DNA of 64,000 nt, taken from NCBI RefSeq assembly GCF_900640115.1, contig NZ_CAAAIW010000006.1, positions 1 to 64,000 of the forward strand. Direction: 5' to 3'. Source of the DNA: Legionella yabuuchiae (GTDB taxonomy: Bacteria; Pseudomonadota; Gammaproteobacteria; Legionellales; Legionellaceae). Positions 17,727 to 27,024 of this stretch are shown piece after piece. The translations under genes and the position numbers were made by a program. The notes under the pieces are model-generated. The model had not been told where the DNA came from and did not search any database. It saw only the letters and a list, made by a program, of their open reading frames with translations. Each line of letters opens with the position of its first letter. The stretch's first letter is position 1.

Positions 17727-18061
17727 ATTGGCATACTTTGTTTAAATTTTGCTTAATCCTGTTATTTCCTTTATTATCAGGGGGAATAAGTGCCGCACAA
17801 GATCAATGGCGCGATCCAACCAGACCTTCTTTGTACAGAGCTCTTGAGCCGAAAGGAGCGAAAAAAAACCAGACGTATAATTTGCAATCAATCATTATTG
17901 GAAAGTCGCGACGCATGGCCTTAATTAATGATAAATTTGTAACTGTCGGCGACAGGGTGGGTGATGCCAAGGTCGTGGCCATTGAGCGAAACTCGGTGGT
18001 GTTGTCCGAGTCCGGCCGAAGACTGACAATTTATTTATTTGACCGAAGTATTTGGAACTAA
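17723..18061 (+). CDS. mshK: MSHA pilus biogenesis protein MshK (PilP-like)
   Basis: The 112-residue periplasmic protein has a signal peptide (FCLILLFPLLSGGISAAQ) and then the DPTRP motif near the mature N-terminus, which is common in MshK. The C-terminal half is a small HR-like strand domain (LQSIIIGKSRRMALIN, then DRVGDAKVVAIERNSVVL), as in PilP and GspC. It would connect the inner-membrane proteins to the secretin MshL. It overlaps mshJ by 4 bases, and mshL follows after 5 bases. Confidence 0.82.
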   Translation: MNWHTLFKFCLILLFPLLSGGISAAQDQWRDPTRPSLYRALEPKGAKKNQTYNLQSIIIGKSRRMALINDKFVTVGDRVGDAKVVAIERNSVVLSESGRRLTIYLFDRSIWN

Positions 18062-18066
18062 CGCGC

Positions 18067-19797
18067 ATGAGAAAAGGGATTTTGGTTTTATTATTAACAC
18101 TGGTTGCTTGCACCACGAATCAGCCTATTAAAGGTACCGCCATTGATGAGATGAACGTTGAACTTCGTCAAGGCATTGCCGGAAATCAAGCCCTACATAA
18201 AGAATCTGAAAGCCGAACTCCTAGTAAAATCAGTAAAAAATTAATGCCTGGTATTAAGATTCGTTCCCCACAACGAAATTTTTTGACACGTCGTTTTGAT
18301 ATCTCGGTTAAAGATGTTCCGGCTAGAACGTTTTTCACAGGCCTCTTTGCTGATACACCGTTAAGTGTCGTAATTAGTCCAGAAATTCAAGGCAATATTA
18401 CCTTAAATTTAAAACGCGTCACCATTGAAGAAGTCCTTCAAACGTTAGAAAACGTCTATGGGTACGCTTACAATCGTATCCCTGGAGGTTATGAAGTTCT
18501 ACCGAATACCTTAAAAACGCAGATTTTTGCGGTGAATTATTTAGAGCTTGAACGAAAAGGTCGTTCCAGAATGACATTAAGCTCAGGGGAAGTGACTCAA
18601 ACTCCAGCCACCAATACCACTAACACCGCTTTTGGTGGCTCCTCCACATCAAGCACAGGAAATACGACCAACGTTGAAAGTCGGATTGGTGAGGTCGATA
18701 CTACCAGCACCGTTGATTTTTGGAAGCAATTAAAATCTACTTTGGAAAGCATCATTGGCACGGAAGGAGGCCGTTCCGTGACAGTGAATCCTTTAGCCGG
18801 TGTTGTGGTTGTAAGAGCCATGCCCAAAGAATTAAAGCAAGTGGAGAATTATTTGGATTTGGTTCAAAACAGCATGGACCGTCAAGTGATTCTTGATGCA
18901 AAAATTCTAGAAGTGACCCTGAATGACGAATATCAAATGGGAATCGACTGGAAAATTTTTGGCGCGCAACTTAATGCCTTAAGCGATTTTACAACGGCAG
19001 GTGCTGACATCACTCAGGATGATTTCCCAGACGCGTTTAAAATTGATATTAAATGGAATACCAGTTTTACAACTACGATTCAGGCCCTAGAAACCCAGGG
19101 TAATGTCCAGGTATTATCTAGTCCGCGAGTGGCGGCAATGAATAATCAAATTTCTATGATAAAAGTTGGAACGGATGAGTTTTTCGTAACGAACATTAAC
19201 TCAACTCAAAATATCGCCACAGGATTAGCGGCGACAAACCCCACTCAAAGCGTTGATTTAACGCCCTTCTTTTCTGGAATTACGTTAGACGTAACCCCAC
19301 AAATCGATGCTAATAATAATGTAACGTTACACATTCATCCCTCTGTCAGCTTAGTGCGTGACCAGCGAAAAACCATTAATTTGGGCGAACAAGGGGGTGT
19401 CTTGGAGCTGCCATTGGCTCGTAGTACAATTCGAGAATCGGACACGATTGTCCATGCTAAAAATGGCCAGGTGGTGGTTATTGGCGGTTTAATGCAAAAC
19501 CAGACCGAAGAAGATATTGCACAACTTCCGTTTTTTGGCAATATTCCTTTTTTAGGAACACTGTTTAGAGCGACCAAACAAAGCTCAAGAAAAAGTGAAT
19601 TGGTGATTTTGCTTAAACCTACTGTGATCAATCAAAAATCCATGACACGTCATTTGATTGAGAGTACGCAAAAAGTAGCTCGTTTAAAACAAGGCTTTCA
19701 TATTGGCGGCCGCCCTGATATTTATGGAACGGAAGGTGAAGAGCCTGTGAGTTTTGGCCCTGAGGCAGGATATTACAGCCAGCCTCGATCTCGATAG
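18067..19797 (+). CDS. mshL: MSHA secretin lipoprotein MshL
   Basis: From the ATG at 18067 the protein has 576 residues; an upstream TTG is less likely. LTLVAC forms a lipobox, so it is an outer-membrane lipoprotein. An N-terminal secretin/STN domain (RFDISVKDVPARTFF, about 75-130) is followed by a Thr/Asn/Ser-rich linker (about 165-205), an N1-type domain and the secretin core with VVIGGLMQNQTEEDIAQLP and GNIPFLGTLFR. It forms the outer-membrane channel through which the pilus passes. Confidence 0.93.
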   Translation: MRKGILVLLLTLVACTTNQPIKGTAIDEMNVELRQGIAGNQALHKESESRTPSKISKKLMPGIKIRSPQRNFLTRRFDISVKDVPARTFFTGLFADTPLSVVISPEIQGNITLNLKRVTIEEVLQTLENVYGYAYNRIPGGYEVLPNTLKTQIFAVNYLELERKGRSRMTLSSGEVTQTPATNTTNTAFGGSSTSSTGNTTNVESRIGEVDTTSTVDFWKQLKSTLESIIGTEGGRSVTVNPLAGVVVVRAMPKELKQVENYLDLVQNSMDRQVILDAKILEVTLNDEYQMGIDWKIFGAQLNALSDFTTAGADITQDDFPDAFKIDIKWNTSFTTTIQALETQGNVQVLSSPRVAAMNNQISMIKVGTDEFFVTNINSTQNIATGLAATNPTQSVDLTPFFSGITLDVTPQIDANNNVTLHIHPSVSLVRDQRKTINLGEQGGVLELPLARSTIRESDTIVHAKNGQVVVIGGLMQNQTEEDIAQLPFFGNIPFLGTLFRATKQSSRKSELVILLKPTVINQKSMTRHLIESTQKVARLKQGFHIGGRPDIYGTEGEEPVSFGPEAGYYSQPRSR

Positions 19798-19815
19798 TGC
19801 AAAAGGGAGTTAAAA

Positions 19816-20730
19816 ATGTATCTAGAACATTTTAAATTAAGCAAACCGCCCTTTTCCTTAACACCGAATACGGAGTTTTATTGTGAATTGCCAACACACC
19901 AAGAAGCCTTAAATGTTTTATTACTAAGTCTACAACATGGTGAAGGGTTTATAAAAATACTAGGTGAAGTAGGTACAGGAAAAACATTGCTTTGTCGTTT
20001 ATTGCTTAATGCGCTCGATGCTGATTTTGTAACCGCTTATATTCCAAATCCTGATCAAAATGCGGATAGCTTGCGTTTGTCCCTGGCCACGGAACTTGGA
20101 CTTAAGCCTGAAAAAGATTTGCCGCAGCATCAGTTGTTGGATGCGATTAATTTACGTTTGCTGGAGTTACATAAAGCGGGTAAAAAAACAGTGTTACTCA
20201 TCGATGAAGCGCAAGCGCTGCCTGAAATGTGCTTAGAAGCCATTCGATTGCTGACTAACCTTGAAACGGAAGAGAAAAAACTCCTGCAAGTTGTTCTTTT
20301 TGGCCAACCAGAATTAGAAACAAAATTAGACAAGCCTTCATTGCGGCAGTTAAAACAACGCATTACATTTTCATATACCCTAAAACCCTTAGCTAAACAC
20401 GAATTGGATGTGTATTTATACCATCGCTTGGCAAAAGCAGGGTATACCTATGGATCATTGTTTTCAGCGGGTGCAAAAAAGCAGCTATTTCGCGCTAGCG
20501 GAGGGTTACCGAGATTATTAAATATCCTTTGTCATAAATCGATGTTGGTTTCTTATGGTCGCGGAGCCAACACGGTGGATGTAGCGGCTGTAAAAAGAGC
20601 GGTTGCAGATACCGAATCCGCGCAATCTACAAAAAAACATCGCTTAAACTCCAACATCATGCTGACGGTGGTTAGTGGACTTGCGCTTAGCTTAGTGTTG
20701 ATTGTTTATTGGAAGTTGGGATTGCTCTAA
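19816..20730 (+). CDS. mshM: MSHA biogenesis ATPase MshM (ExeA-like)
   Basis: The 304-residue AAA protein has YLEHFKLSKPPFSLTPN at the start, Walker A GEVGTGKT (about 50-57) and Walker B VLLIDEAQALP (about 130). A C-terminal membrane helix (about 280-300) anchors it to the inner membrane. ExeA/MshM proteins help to place or assemble the secretin through the cell wall. Unlike ExeA it lacks a peptidoglycan-binding extension. GGGAG precedes the ATG. It ends in TAATG shared with mshN. Confidence 0.9.
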   Translation: MYLEHFKLSKPPFSLTPNTEFYCELPTHQEALNVLLLSLQHGEGFIKILGEVGTGKTLLCRLLLNALDADFVTAYIPNPDQNADSLRLSLATELGLKPEKDLPQHQLLDAINLRLLELHKAGKKTVLLIDEAQALPEMCLEAIRLLTNLETEEKKLLQVVLFGQPELETKLDKPSLRQLKQRITFSYTLKPLAKHELDVYLYHRLAKAGYTYGSLFSAGAKKQLFRASGGLPRLLNILCHKSMLVSYGRGANTVDVAAVKRAVADTESAQSTKKHRLNSNIMLTVVSGLALSLVLIVYWKLGLL

Positions 20731-21821
20731 TGAGTCTTTTAAATGAGATGCTTAAAGATCTCAGTGAGAATAAATCCAACGTAAAACCAACGTTAACGTT
20801 TATTCCTCCACAACAAAGCGCTACTAAAATTCGGTTTCTCAAGGGAACAGTTTGGTGTATAAGCATTCTAGCGCTCAGTTTTATTATTATATTAATTTTA
20901 AAAGGATTTAAGTCGCCAGAGTCTTTTACTAGACCTACTCGCCAAATTCAGCTTAATCAGGCTAAGCCTTCAAGTGCGTCTGTTCGCTATGAGTCTTCGC
21001 TTGTAAATATCCCTTATCACGAGTTGGCTCAGCCGAAATTGTCTAGGGAGTCGATCAGCCAATCAAGTAAACCAGACACTAAACTCCCTCCGCCATTACA
21101 AGCTCTGCCATCCTCGCTGGTCAGCATTAAAGACTTTGAACAGCAGGCGTCTAGAATAAAACCAGCTATACTTGATTATGAAGAAAAAAATAGGCCAATA
21201 GTTAAAAAAAAGAAAACGCACGTTGAAAAAGTATTTAATGAATTAAGCGATGAACAATGGCACGATTACACGCTGAATAAAGCGTTAACGGCGGTGCAGG
21301 ATGGAGAGGATTACAAAGCCATACAGCTATTGAATCAAGTTATTTTTAAATTTCCTACCTCGCTTACCGCACGAGAAAGTCTGGCCGCGGTTTATATGTC
21401 CAACGGGCAATTAGGTAAAGCCATGCAGGTTCTCGATGAGGGGTTGTCGTTTAAGCCAAAGGCTATGGGTCTTAGTACGATGAAGGCTCGATTATTATTC
21501 GAGCAGGATAAAGCAGCTGAAGCATTGAAAATTCTGTCGCAGTTTACGCCTGATATATACCGCAACCCAGACTTTTATGGCTTATTGGCTGCCGTATACC
21601 AAACCGTTGATCGAACCAAGGAGGCTGGTAGTTTGTATCAAAAGTTGGTTGAAATTGATCCATCTAATGGGCAATACTGGTTGGGTTATGGTATCGCGTT
21701 AGAGCATAGGAATGCGACGCAACAAGCAGTTAGTGCTTATCGCCGAGCGAGCGAAAGTTACGAACTTGATCCAGCCGTGCGAGCTTATGCCGAGAGCCGT
21801 TTAAAACTGTTGCAGGGTTAG
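20730..21821 (+). CDS. mshN: MSHA biogenesis TPR protein MshN
   Basis: From the ATG at 20730 the protein has 363 residues. It opens with the MshN-like MSLLNEMLKDLS, has one membrane helix (about 45-65), a Pro/Ser-rich linker, and a periplasmic TPR array (about 180-360) containing AVYMSNGQLGKAMQVLDEGL and AALEILSQ-like units. It is a partner of MshM in secretin assembly. The start shares a base with the mshM stop. The in-frame codon upstream at 20709 lies inside mshM and is unlikely to be used. Confidence 0.85.
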   Translation: MSLLNEMLKDLSENKSNVKPTLTFIPPQQSATKIRFLKGTVWCISILALSFIIILILKGFKSPESFTRPTRQIQLNQAKPSSASVRYESSLVNIPYHELAQPKLSRESISQSSKPDTKLPPPLQALPSSLVSIKDFEQQASRIKPAILDYEEKNRPIVKKKKTHVEKVFNELSDEQWHDYTLNKALTAVQDGEDYKAIQLLNQVIFKFPTSLTARESLAAVYMSNGQLGKAMQVLDEGLSFKPKAMGLSTMKARLLFEQDKAAEALKILSQFTPDIYRNPDFYGLLAAVYQTVDRTKEAGSLYQKLVEIDPSNGQYWLGYGIALEHRNATQQAVSAYRRASESYELDPAVRAYAESRLKLLQG

Positions 21822-21824
21822 TGT

Positions 21825-23588
21825 ATGAAACGAATTCGACTTGGTGAGCTATTATTAAAAGAACATTTAGTAGATCAAGCAACCATAGATAAAGCCAGCG
21901 AACAACAGAAAAAAACTGGAAAAAAATTCGGTCGCGTGCTCATTGATATGGGTATTATTAAAGAAGATCAGCTACTAAAGTTGTTAGCCAAACAATTGGA
22001 TATTCCTTTCCTTGATTTAAATTACTATGATCTAGATAACGCTCTAATCCAGCTTTTACCAGAAACTTATGCAAGAAGATATCGTGCGTTAGTCTTGAAA
22101 AAAGAAGATGAAGCTTTATTAGTGGGATTGACTGATCCCCTTGATATTAATGCGTTTGATGCCATTTCAAGGCTTCTCAAGCAACCCGTTAAAATGGCTG
22201 TAGTCAGCGAGAGTGCTTTATTAAAAGTCATTGACCGCGTTTATAGAAGAACCGAAGAAATCAGTAATTTTGCTGAAGAGCTTTCAGGAGAAATCTTTGA
22301 TGAGGTAACGCTTGCGGAAGATGAGCTCTTTGATGAACAAGCTGAGAGTGAAGAACAAGCGCCGGTAGTAAAGCTGTTGAATTCTTTATTTCGTGACGCG
22401 GTTCAAGCCCGGGCATCGGATATTCACATCGAACCCGATGAACATTCATTAAGAATTCGCTTTCGAGTCGATGGGGTACTGAATGAAACCGTGCTTGAAA
22501 ATAAGCGCATTATAAATGCACTGATTCAACGATTAAAATTGCGAGCGAATCTTGATATCTCCGAAAAGCGTATTCCCCAGGATGGCAGATTTAATTTTAC
22601 ACTGAAAGGTAAAGCCTTTGATGTGCGGGTGTCAACCATGCCCACAGCAAATGGTGAGGCGGTTGTGATGCGGTTATTGGATCAATCGTCTACTGTCGCG
22701 GATCTAAATGATCTCGGTATCCCAAAGTCTATGATTAAAGAGCTCGAAAAAATATACACGAAACCTTACGGAATGCTATTAGTCACAGGTCCCACAGGAA
22801 GCGGTAAAACGACCACACTTTACAGTGTTTTATCGCGGCTAAACACGCCTGAACGTAAAATTATTACCGTCGAAGATCCTGTTGAATACCGAATACCACG
22901 CATTAATCAAGTTCAAGTCAATCCCACCATTGAGCTAACGTTTGCGCGTATTTTGCGTTCCATGTTGCGCCAAGACCCAGATGTGATCATGGTGGGAGAG
23001 ATTCGAGATACTGAAACCGCACGAATTGCCATGCGCGCTGCTGTTACTGGGCATTTGGTGTTAGCAACCTTACATACGAATAGCGCGATGAGTTCAGCAA
23101 TGCGCTTAATTGATATGGGTGCTGAAGGCTATATGGTGGCCGCAGCGGTTAAGGCGATTATTGGCCAGCGGCTGGTACGAATAATTTGTGATGCATGTAA
23201 AACTGATCATACCCCCAATGAAACTGAAACGGTTTGGCTAAAATCAATGGGCGTTGACCCCATTCGGACATTTAAAGAAGGTCAGGGTTGTTCAATTTGT
23301 AACTTCAGAGGCTATGTCGGGCGAGTAGGCGTGTATGAATTATTAGAAATGACCCCAGAGATGTTAGATGCCTTAAGAAGAAATGATTCTTCAGCGTTCA
23401 CAAAAGCTGCATTAAAGAATGAGACGTATCATCCTTTAGCTAAGCAGGTATTGGAGTTAATTATAGATGGCACAACTTCTATTAGTGAGGCAATCCGCGT
23501 GATTGGTCAATTAGATGAAGAATTTCAATTAAGAGAGGTCAAAAACCCTGAGAAAGCAATTGCTACTGGAGCAGAACTGCGGCAGTGA
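21825..23588 (+). CDS. mshE: MSHA pilus extension ATPase MshE
   Basis: The 587-residue GspE/PilB-type ATPase has an N-terminal MshEN region (RLGELLLKEHLV, then GRVLIDMGII, about 4-55) of the class that binds cyclic di-GMP. It also has Walker A GPTGSGKTTT (about 325), an Asp box VEDPVEYRI, a Walker B region DPDVIMVGEIRD, a His box GHLVLATLHTN and a CxxC-CxxC zinc module (CDACK, CSICN). It powers pilin polymerisation. In standard loci mshG follows; here the next gene is unrelated and on the other strand. Confidence 0.95.
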   Translation: MKRIRLGELLLKEHLVDQATIDKASEQQKKTGKKFGRVLIDMGIIKEDQLLKLLAKQLDIPFLDLNYYDLDNALIQLLPETYARRYRALVLKKEDEALLVGLTDPLDINAFDAISRLLKQPVKMAVVSESALLKVIDRVYRRTEEISNFAEELSGEIFDEVTLAEDELFDEQAESEEQAPVVKLLNSLFRDAVQARASDIHIEPDEHSLRIRFRVDGVLNETVLENKRIINALIQRLKLRANLDISEKRIPQDGRFNFTLKGKAFDVRVSTMPTANGEAVVMRLLDQSSTVADLNDLGIPKSMIKELEKIYTKPYGMLLVTGPTGSGKTTTLYSVLSRLNTPERKIITVEDPVEYRIPRINQVQVNPTIELTFARILRSMLRQDPDVIMVGEIRDTETARIAMRAAVTGHLVLATLHTNSAMSSAMRLIDMGAEGYMVAAAVKAIIGQRLVRIICDACKTDHTPNETETVWLKSMGVDPIRTFKEGQGCSICNFRGYVGRVGVYELLEMTPEMLDALRRNDSSAFTKAALKNETYHPLAKQVLELIIDGTTSISEAIRVIGQLDEEFQLREVKNPEKAIATGAELRQ

Positions 23589-23621
23589 GTGTTTTATGCC
23601 CATTACGCACGCGGCTCATTA

Positions 23622-24053
23622 TTAATTCAAAAGCAGTTCACACTGCTTTAAATATTGTAATTCATCTGGCATGGTTTGATGGCGCTGGGCTAACCATAAT
23701 GCTTCAGCCAAGCAATCCATTATCTTATGTTCTACTTGTGCTGGATCATGATATTTTTGAACCAACGTTTGAAAAATGGAACGAATGCCTGTTGGGCGAT
23801 CGGTTGCAACTTGGTCGCGGATGGCTAAATGAAGTCCCATGTGTAAAAAAGGATTCGTTTGGCCAAGCTCTGGATAAAAGGCTTGTTCAGATTCCGGCGA
23901 CAGTCGTTCAAGCACGTTATGATATTCGGGATGGTCAATAACGACATCCACTATCTGCTGCTCCACCGCTGAAAGGGGCTGCTTGTTTTTATATTTTTCC
24001 CAGCTGGTGAAAAATAGTTGTCGCGTATCTTGTACTGTGTTGCCGTAGAACAT
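23622..24053 (-). CDS. DUF1841 family protein
   Basis: The 143-residue cytoplasmic protein matches the conserved gammaproteobacterial DUF1841 family, with FYGNTVQDTRQLFFTSWEKY at the start and NPFLHMGLHLAIRDQVATDRP in the centre. The family has no known function. It converges on mshE with 33 bases between the stops and no evident terminator. The length is normal. Confidence 0.88.
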   Translation of the reverse strand: MFYGNTVQDTRQLFFTSWEKYKNKQPLSAVEQQIVDVVIDHPEYHNVLERLSPESEQAFYPELGQTNPFLHMGLHLAIRDQVATDRPTGIRSIFQTLVQKYHDPAQVEHKIMDCLAEALWLAQRHQTMPDELQYLKQCELLLN

Positions 24054-24287
24054 GATATTAAATTCCCCCGCACGATAAAAAATGACTTAGGGCAAGATGA
24101 TACCACTAAGTATAATTAGTAGCACACGTAAATGCTCGTTATTTGCTCAAATTAGAATTTTGCCCTGGAAAATGACTAAAGTCAGATTGACACCTCGTAG
24201 GGTTTATGAGATAGTTTTGCTGCGAGGTTGGACTTGCTATGTGTCATTCCACTGGGTCAATTGGCGACACACTGATTGGCCCTTTCT
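24054..24287. other. Intergenic DNA without a supported gene
   Basis: This stretch separates the start of the DUF1841 gene from the end of the exporter gene. It presumably carries the DUF1841 promoter and the exporter's 3' end. A rightward open frame here lacks a ribosome binding site and overlaps the exporter, so it is not called. Confidence 0.4.
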
Positions 24288-24887
24288 TTATAATACAGCT
24301 AATTTAAACGCTAAATATATCATTAATAGCCCACTTACAAACTCGACTCTCCGCCATATCTTTGCCTGCGTCAATTGTTCTGCAAAAAAGTAAGCCAGCC
24401 ATGTTAATGCAGTAAACCAAACTAAACTAGAAGTAATCACTCCCATTAAAAACAACTTTGGATGATCAGGATATTGACTACTCCCGCCCCCGATCAAGAC
24501 TAATGAATCAATAATGGCATGAGGGTTTAACAAACTAAATCCTAATGCCAGAAAAATAATTTTTGCACGACTTAACGATTGATGGCTTAACTGCAATATA
24601 GCGGCACTAGATTTTAGGGCGCTTTTTAATGAACGACCACCGTAAAATAATAAAAATATCGCACCAATCCAAGACATCCAGACTTGAACCCCTGGATGAA
24701 GTTCTAAGGCATGATGTAAGCCTATAACGCTAAGAGTCACTAAGATCACATCACAAAAAAAGCAGGTAATAGCAGATAAAACAGCATGCTTTCGCAAAGC
24801 CCCTTGGCGAATCAAAAAAATATTCTGTGGGCCTAGTGCCATAATCAAGGATAAACCCAGCCCTAACCCACTCAAAAATATCGGCAT
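24288..24887 (-). CDS. LysE/ArgO-family amino acid exporter
   Basis: The 199-residue inner-membrane protein has about six hydrophobic segments and the family opening LSLIMALGPQNIFLIRQGAL with the conserved GPQN. The final helix follows FVSGLLMIYLAFKL. ArgO/LysE members export arginine or lysine, but this copy's substrate cannot be read from sequence. The ATG at 24887 is chosen because GAGG lies 7 bases before it; the TTG one codon earlier is not needed. Confidence 0.9.
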   Translation of the reverse strand: MPIFLSGLGLGLSLIMALGPQNIFLIRQGALRKHAVLSAITCFFCDVILVTLSVIGLHHALELHPGVQVWMSWIGAIFLLFYGGRSLKSALKSSAAILQLSHQSLSRAKIIFLALGFSLLNPHAIIDSLVLIGGGSSQYPDHPKLFLMGVITSSLVWFTALTWLAYFFAEQLTQAKIWRRVEFVSGLLMIYLAFKLAVL

Positions 24888-25272
24888 CAAGACACCTCAG
24901 GAGTAGAAATTGTCTATTCGGAAAACCTAAAATCAATCTCTTTACGATAATGTACCAAAAATCCAACTGCTGATTATAATTTGTTCACTTAGATTTGTAA
25001 ATGGTTAATTTCCAGGGCGCTCGTACCTATCTTAAAGCACAAGGATAGGTTGTAAAACAACCGTTAGGAAGCTGATCGAGTCGAAGATTATCGGCCTTAA
25101 TATTCTCATGAATCATACCCAGCTCGTGTAAATGTTAAAAATTATAAAAAAAATTTAGCGACAAAATGCCGCCAAATTAAATTATTCGACATTTAATTAA
25201 TCACTCTGTCTTGTAAATAAATAGTTATTTGCATTGAAAAATTTATTGGACCTTGAAGTCCTTCAAACAAGA
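24888..25272. other. Long intergenic region with overlapping hairpins
   Basis: No coding region was seen. ACCTATC (25025-25031) pairs with GATAGGT (25044-25050), while GGTTGT (25048-25053) pairs with ACAACC (25057-25062); they share three bases, so they exclude each other if transcribed. The rest is AT rich. The region serves as the upstream area of both the exporter and the cytochrome operon. Confidence 0.4.
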
Positions 25273-25300
25273 TTGCATGTTACCATGTGTGCGGTATAAA
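25273..25300 (+). promoter_or_regulatory. Predicted sigma-70-type promoter of the cytochrome operon
   Basis: TTGCAT (25273-25278) and TATAAA (25295-25300) are 16 bases apart and lie about 60 bases before the GTG start of the four-heme cytochrome. A small inverted repeat GGAC-CTTGAA-GTCC lies just upstream (about 25250-25263). Confidence 0.5.
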
Positions 25301-25359
25301 ATGCTCAATTTGTTCGTCCTGCCAATGAATACCCAAGTTTGTGATTTTAAGGAGGGAGC

Positions 25360-26976
25360 GTGGGCTCTTTGTTAAAAACCAGTGTATTAGCGGTGTGCGT
25401 AGCTTCTGCATTATGCGTAGGTTCTCCATCGCTTTTTGCCGCAGAAATCGATGCGGCCAATGAATCCAATAATGCAGTCAATGAATCGACTAAGCCTGCT
25501 AGTGACTCGAATAAGAAAGCTAATGGTTTTCGATGGACCAATCCTTTAATCGATGGCTATTATCCGGTCTATCCTGAAACCAAGTCTGCGACTGGGGAAA
25601 AAGAAAAGCTAATCAAACGCGGTGAATATCTAGCCAAACTGGGCGATTGTATTTCATGCCATACGAATGTGAAAGCAGGGACCCCTCCCTATGCGGGAGG
25701 GTTACCCATTGATACTCCTTTTGGCACCATTTATAGCTTAAATATTACCCCGGATAAAGAAACGGGGATTGGCAAGTGGAGCGAAGAAGACTTTATTCGT
25801 GCTGTAAAACATGGGCGAGACCCAAAAGGCCGGAATTATTTCCCAGTATTTCCTTACGTTTACTTTGCGAACATCACTGATGATGATGCCAGAGCTTTAT
25901 ATTATTATTTCATGAATATCCCGGCGGTTAACCTTCCCAACAAAAAACAGCCGCTTCCCTTCAGCATGCCAGGTGCAAGCCTTGGAATGTGGGGTTGGAA
26001 TTTATTGTTCTTCTATCCCAATCAGAAGTTTGAATACAATCCCGAGCATAGCGCAGCCTGGAATCGCGGCAAATATATTGTCGATGGTCTAGGGCACTGC
26101 AGCATGTGCCATACCCCATTAAATTTATTAGGTTCACCGAAACATCGCTTCTATTTAACCGGTGCGTTTATCGACGGTTACTGGGCACCGAACATCACTA
26201 AGTGGGGATTACGAGATGCTAACCGCTATGATGTTGCTGATGTCTTTCTCAAAGGCGAGTTGATAAATATGGCGGGTCCCGTTGCGGGCCCTATGGCTGA
26301 AGTGAACCACAATAGCTTGAGTTATCTGACGGAAGAGGATCAGCTGGCGATTGCCGAATACTTGAAAACTGTCGTTAGCGAAGAACCTTTAGGCATGGCT
26401 CCTACCCATAAGCAACCCACGCTCAAACGTGGTAAACAAGTCTATGTCAACACCTGTATTATTTGTCATCAAGATGGCAAAATGGGTGCTCCATTAATTG
26501 GCAATGGTGCAGGTTGGACGATGCGCCTTAAAAACAATGGGTTATCCGGTCTTTATCGTCACGCTATTCATGGCTATAACAGCATGCCCCCTCGAGGCGC
26601 TTGTGTGACTTGCTCAGATGAAGATGTGATTTCTGCTGTGGATTATTTATTGAATAAGTCCCTCTCTCGTTCCGAATGGATCGATCTGAAATCTGGGGGC
26701 GTTACCAAACACAAGCCTAACGGAAAGACCATCTATAAAGAAGCATGTGCTGTTTGTCATGATGAAGGGAAAATGGGGGCACCCAAAATTGGTGATCAAG
26801 AAATATGGAAACCATTAATTGCACAAAACTTTGATGTATTGATCCAAAACACAATCAACGGGAAAGAGCATCCTGTTAACGGCGGCTGTAAACATTGCAC
26901 CACCGGCGAAGTGATTGAGGCGATCAAATACATCGTCAGCCAATCCAAGACGGAAGGCAATTATACTTTATGGTGA
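25360..26976 (+). CDS. Four-heme c-type cytochrome (AdhB-like diheme fused to two c5-like modules)
   Basis: The protein has 538 residues and starts at GTG with GGAGGGA directly upstream. A signal peptide (about 1-28) is followed by four heme sites: CISCH (97), CSMCH (247), CIICH (366) and CAVCH (463). The first two lie in a region like the cytochrome subunit of alcohol/aldehyde dehydrogenases; the last two are in cytochrome c5-like modules. Module 3 keeps the MPP axial-Met motif with CVTC; module 4 has HPVNGGCKHC with no Met at that place. It probably passes electrons in the periplasm to the adjacent oxidase. Confidence 0.9.
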   Translation: MGSLLKTSVLAVCVASALCVGSPSLFAAEIDAANESNNAVNESTKPASDSNKKANGFRWTNPLIDGYYPVYPETKSATGEKEKLIKRGEYLAKLGDCISCHTNVKAGTPPYAGGLPIDTPFGTIYSLNITPDKETGIGKWSEEDFIRAVKHGRDPKGRNYFPVFPYVYFANITDDDARALYYYFMNIPAVNLPNKKQPLPFSMPGASLGMWGWNLLFFYPNQKFEYNPEHSAAWNRGKYIVDGLGHCSMCHTPLNLLGSPKHRFYLTGAFIDGYWAPNITKWGLRDANRYDVADVFLKGELINMAGPVAGPMAEVNHNSLSYLTEEDQLAIAEYLKTVVSEEPLGMAPTHKQPTLKRGKQVYVNTCIICHQDGKMGAPLIGNGAGWTMRLKNNGLSGLYRHAIHGYNSMPPRGACVTCSDEDVISAVDYLLNKSLSRSEWIDLKSGGVTKHKPNGKTIYKEACAVCHDEGKMGAPKIGDQEIWKPLIAQNFDVLIQNTINGKEHPVNGGCKHCTTGEVIEAIKYIVSQSKTEGNYTLW

Positions 26977-27024
26977 TTGAACAATAACCATTATATATAA
27001 CACGATTATTTGTAAGGGGCGGGA

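Noticed and set aside
23585-23941. Rightward open frame after mshE that might be taken for mshG
   Set aside because: It is antisense to the DUF1841 gene, has only 118 residues and no membrane helices of a PilC/MshG protein.
24097-24393. Rightward open frame between the DUF1841 and exporter genes
   Set aside because: It has no ribosome binding site, partly overlaps the exporter on the other strand, and shows no protein-like pattern.
24888-25060. Lysine or arginine riboswitch upstream of the exporter
   Set aside because: Only small hairpins are present; the long multi-stem structure of a lysine riboswitch cannot be recognised.
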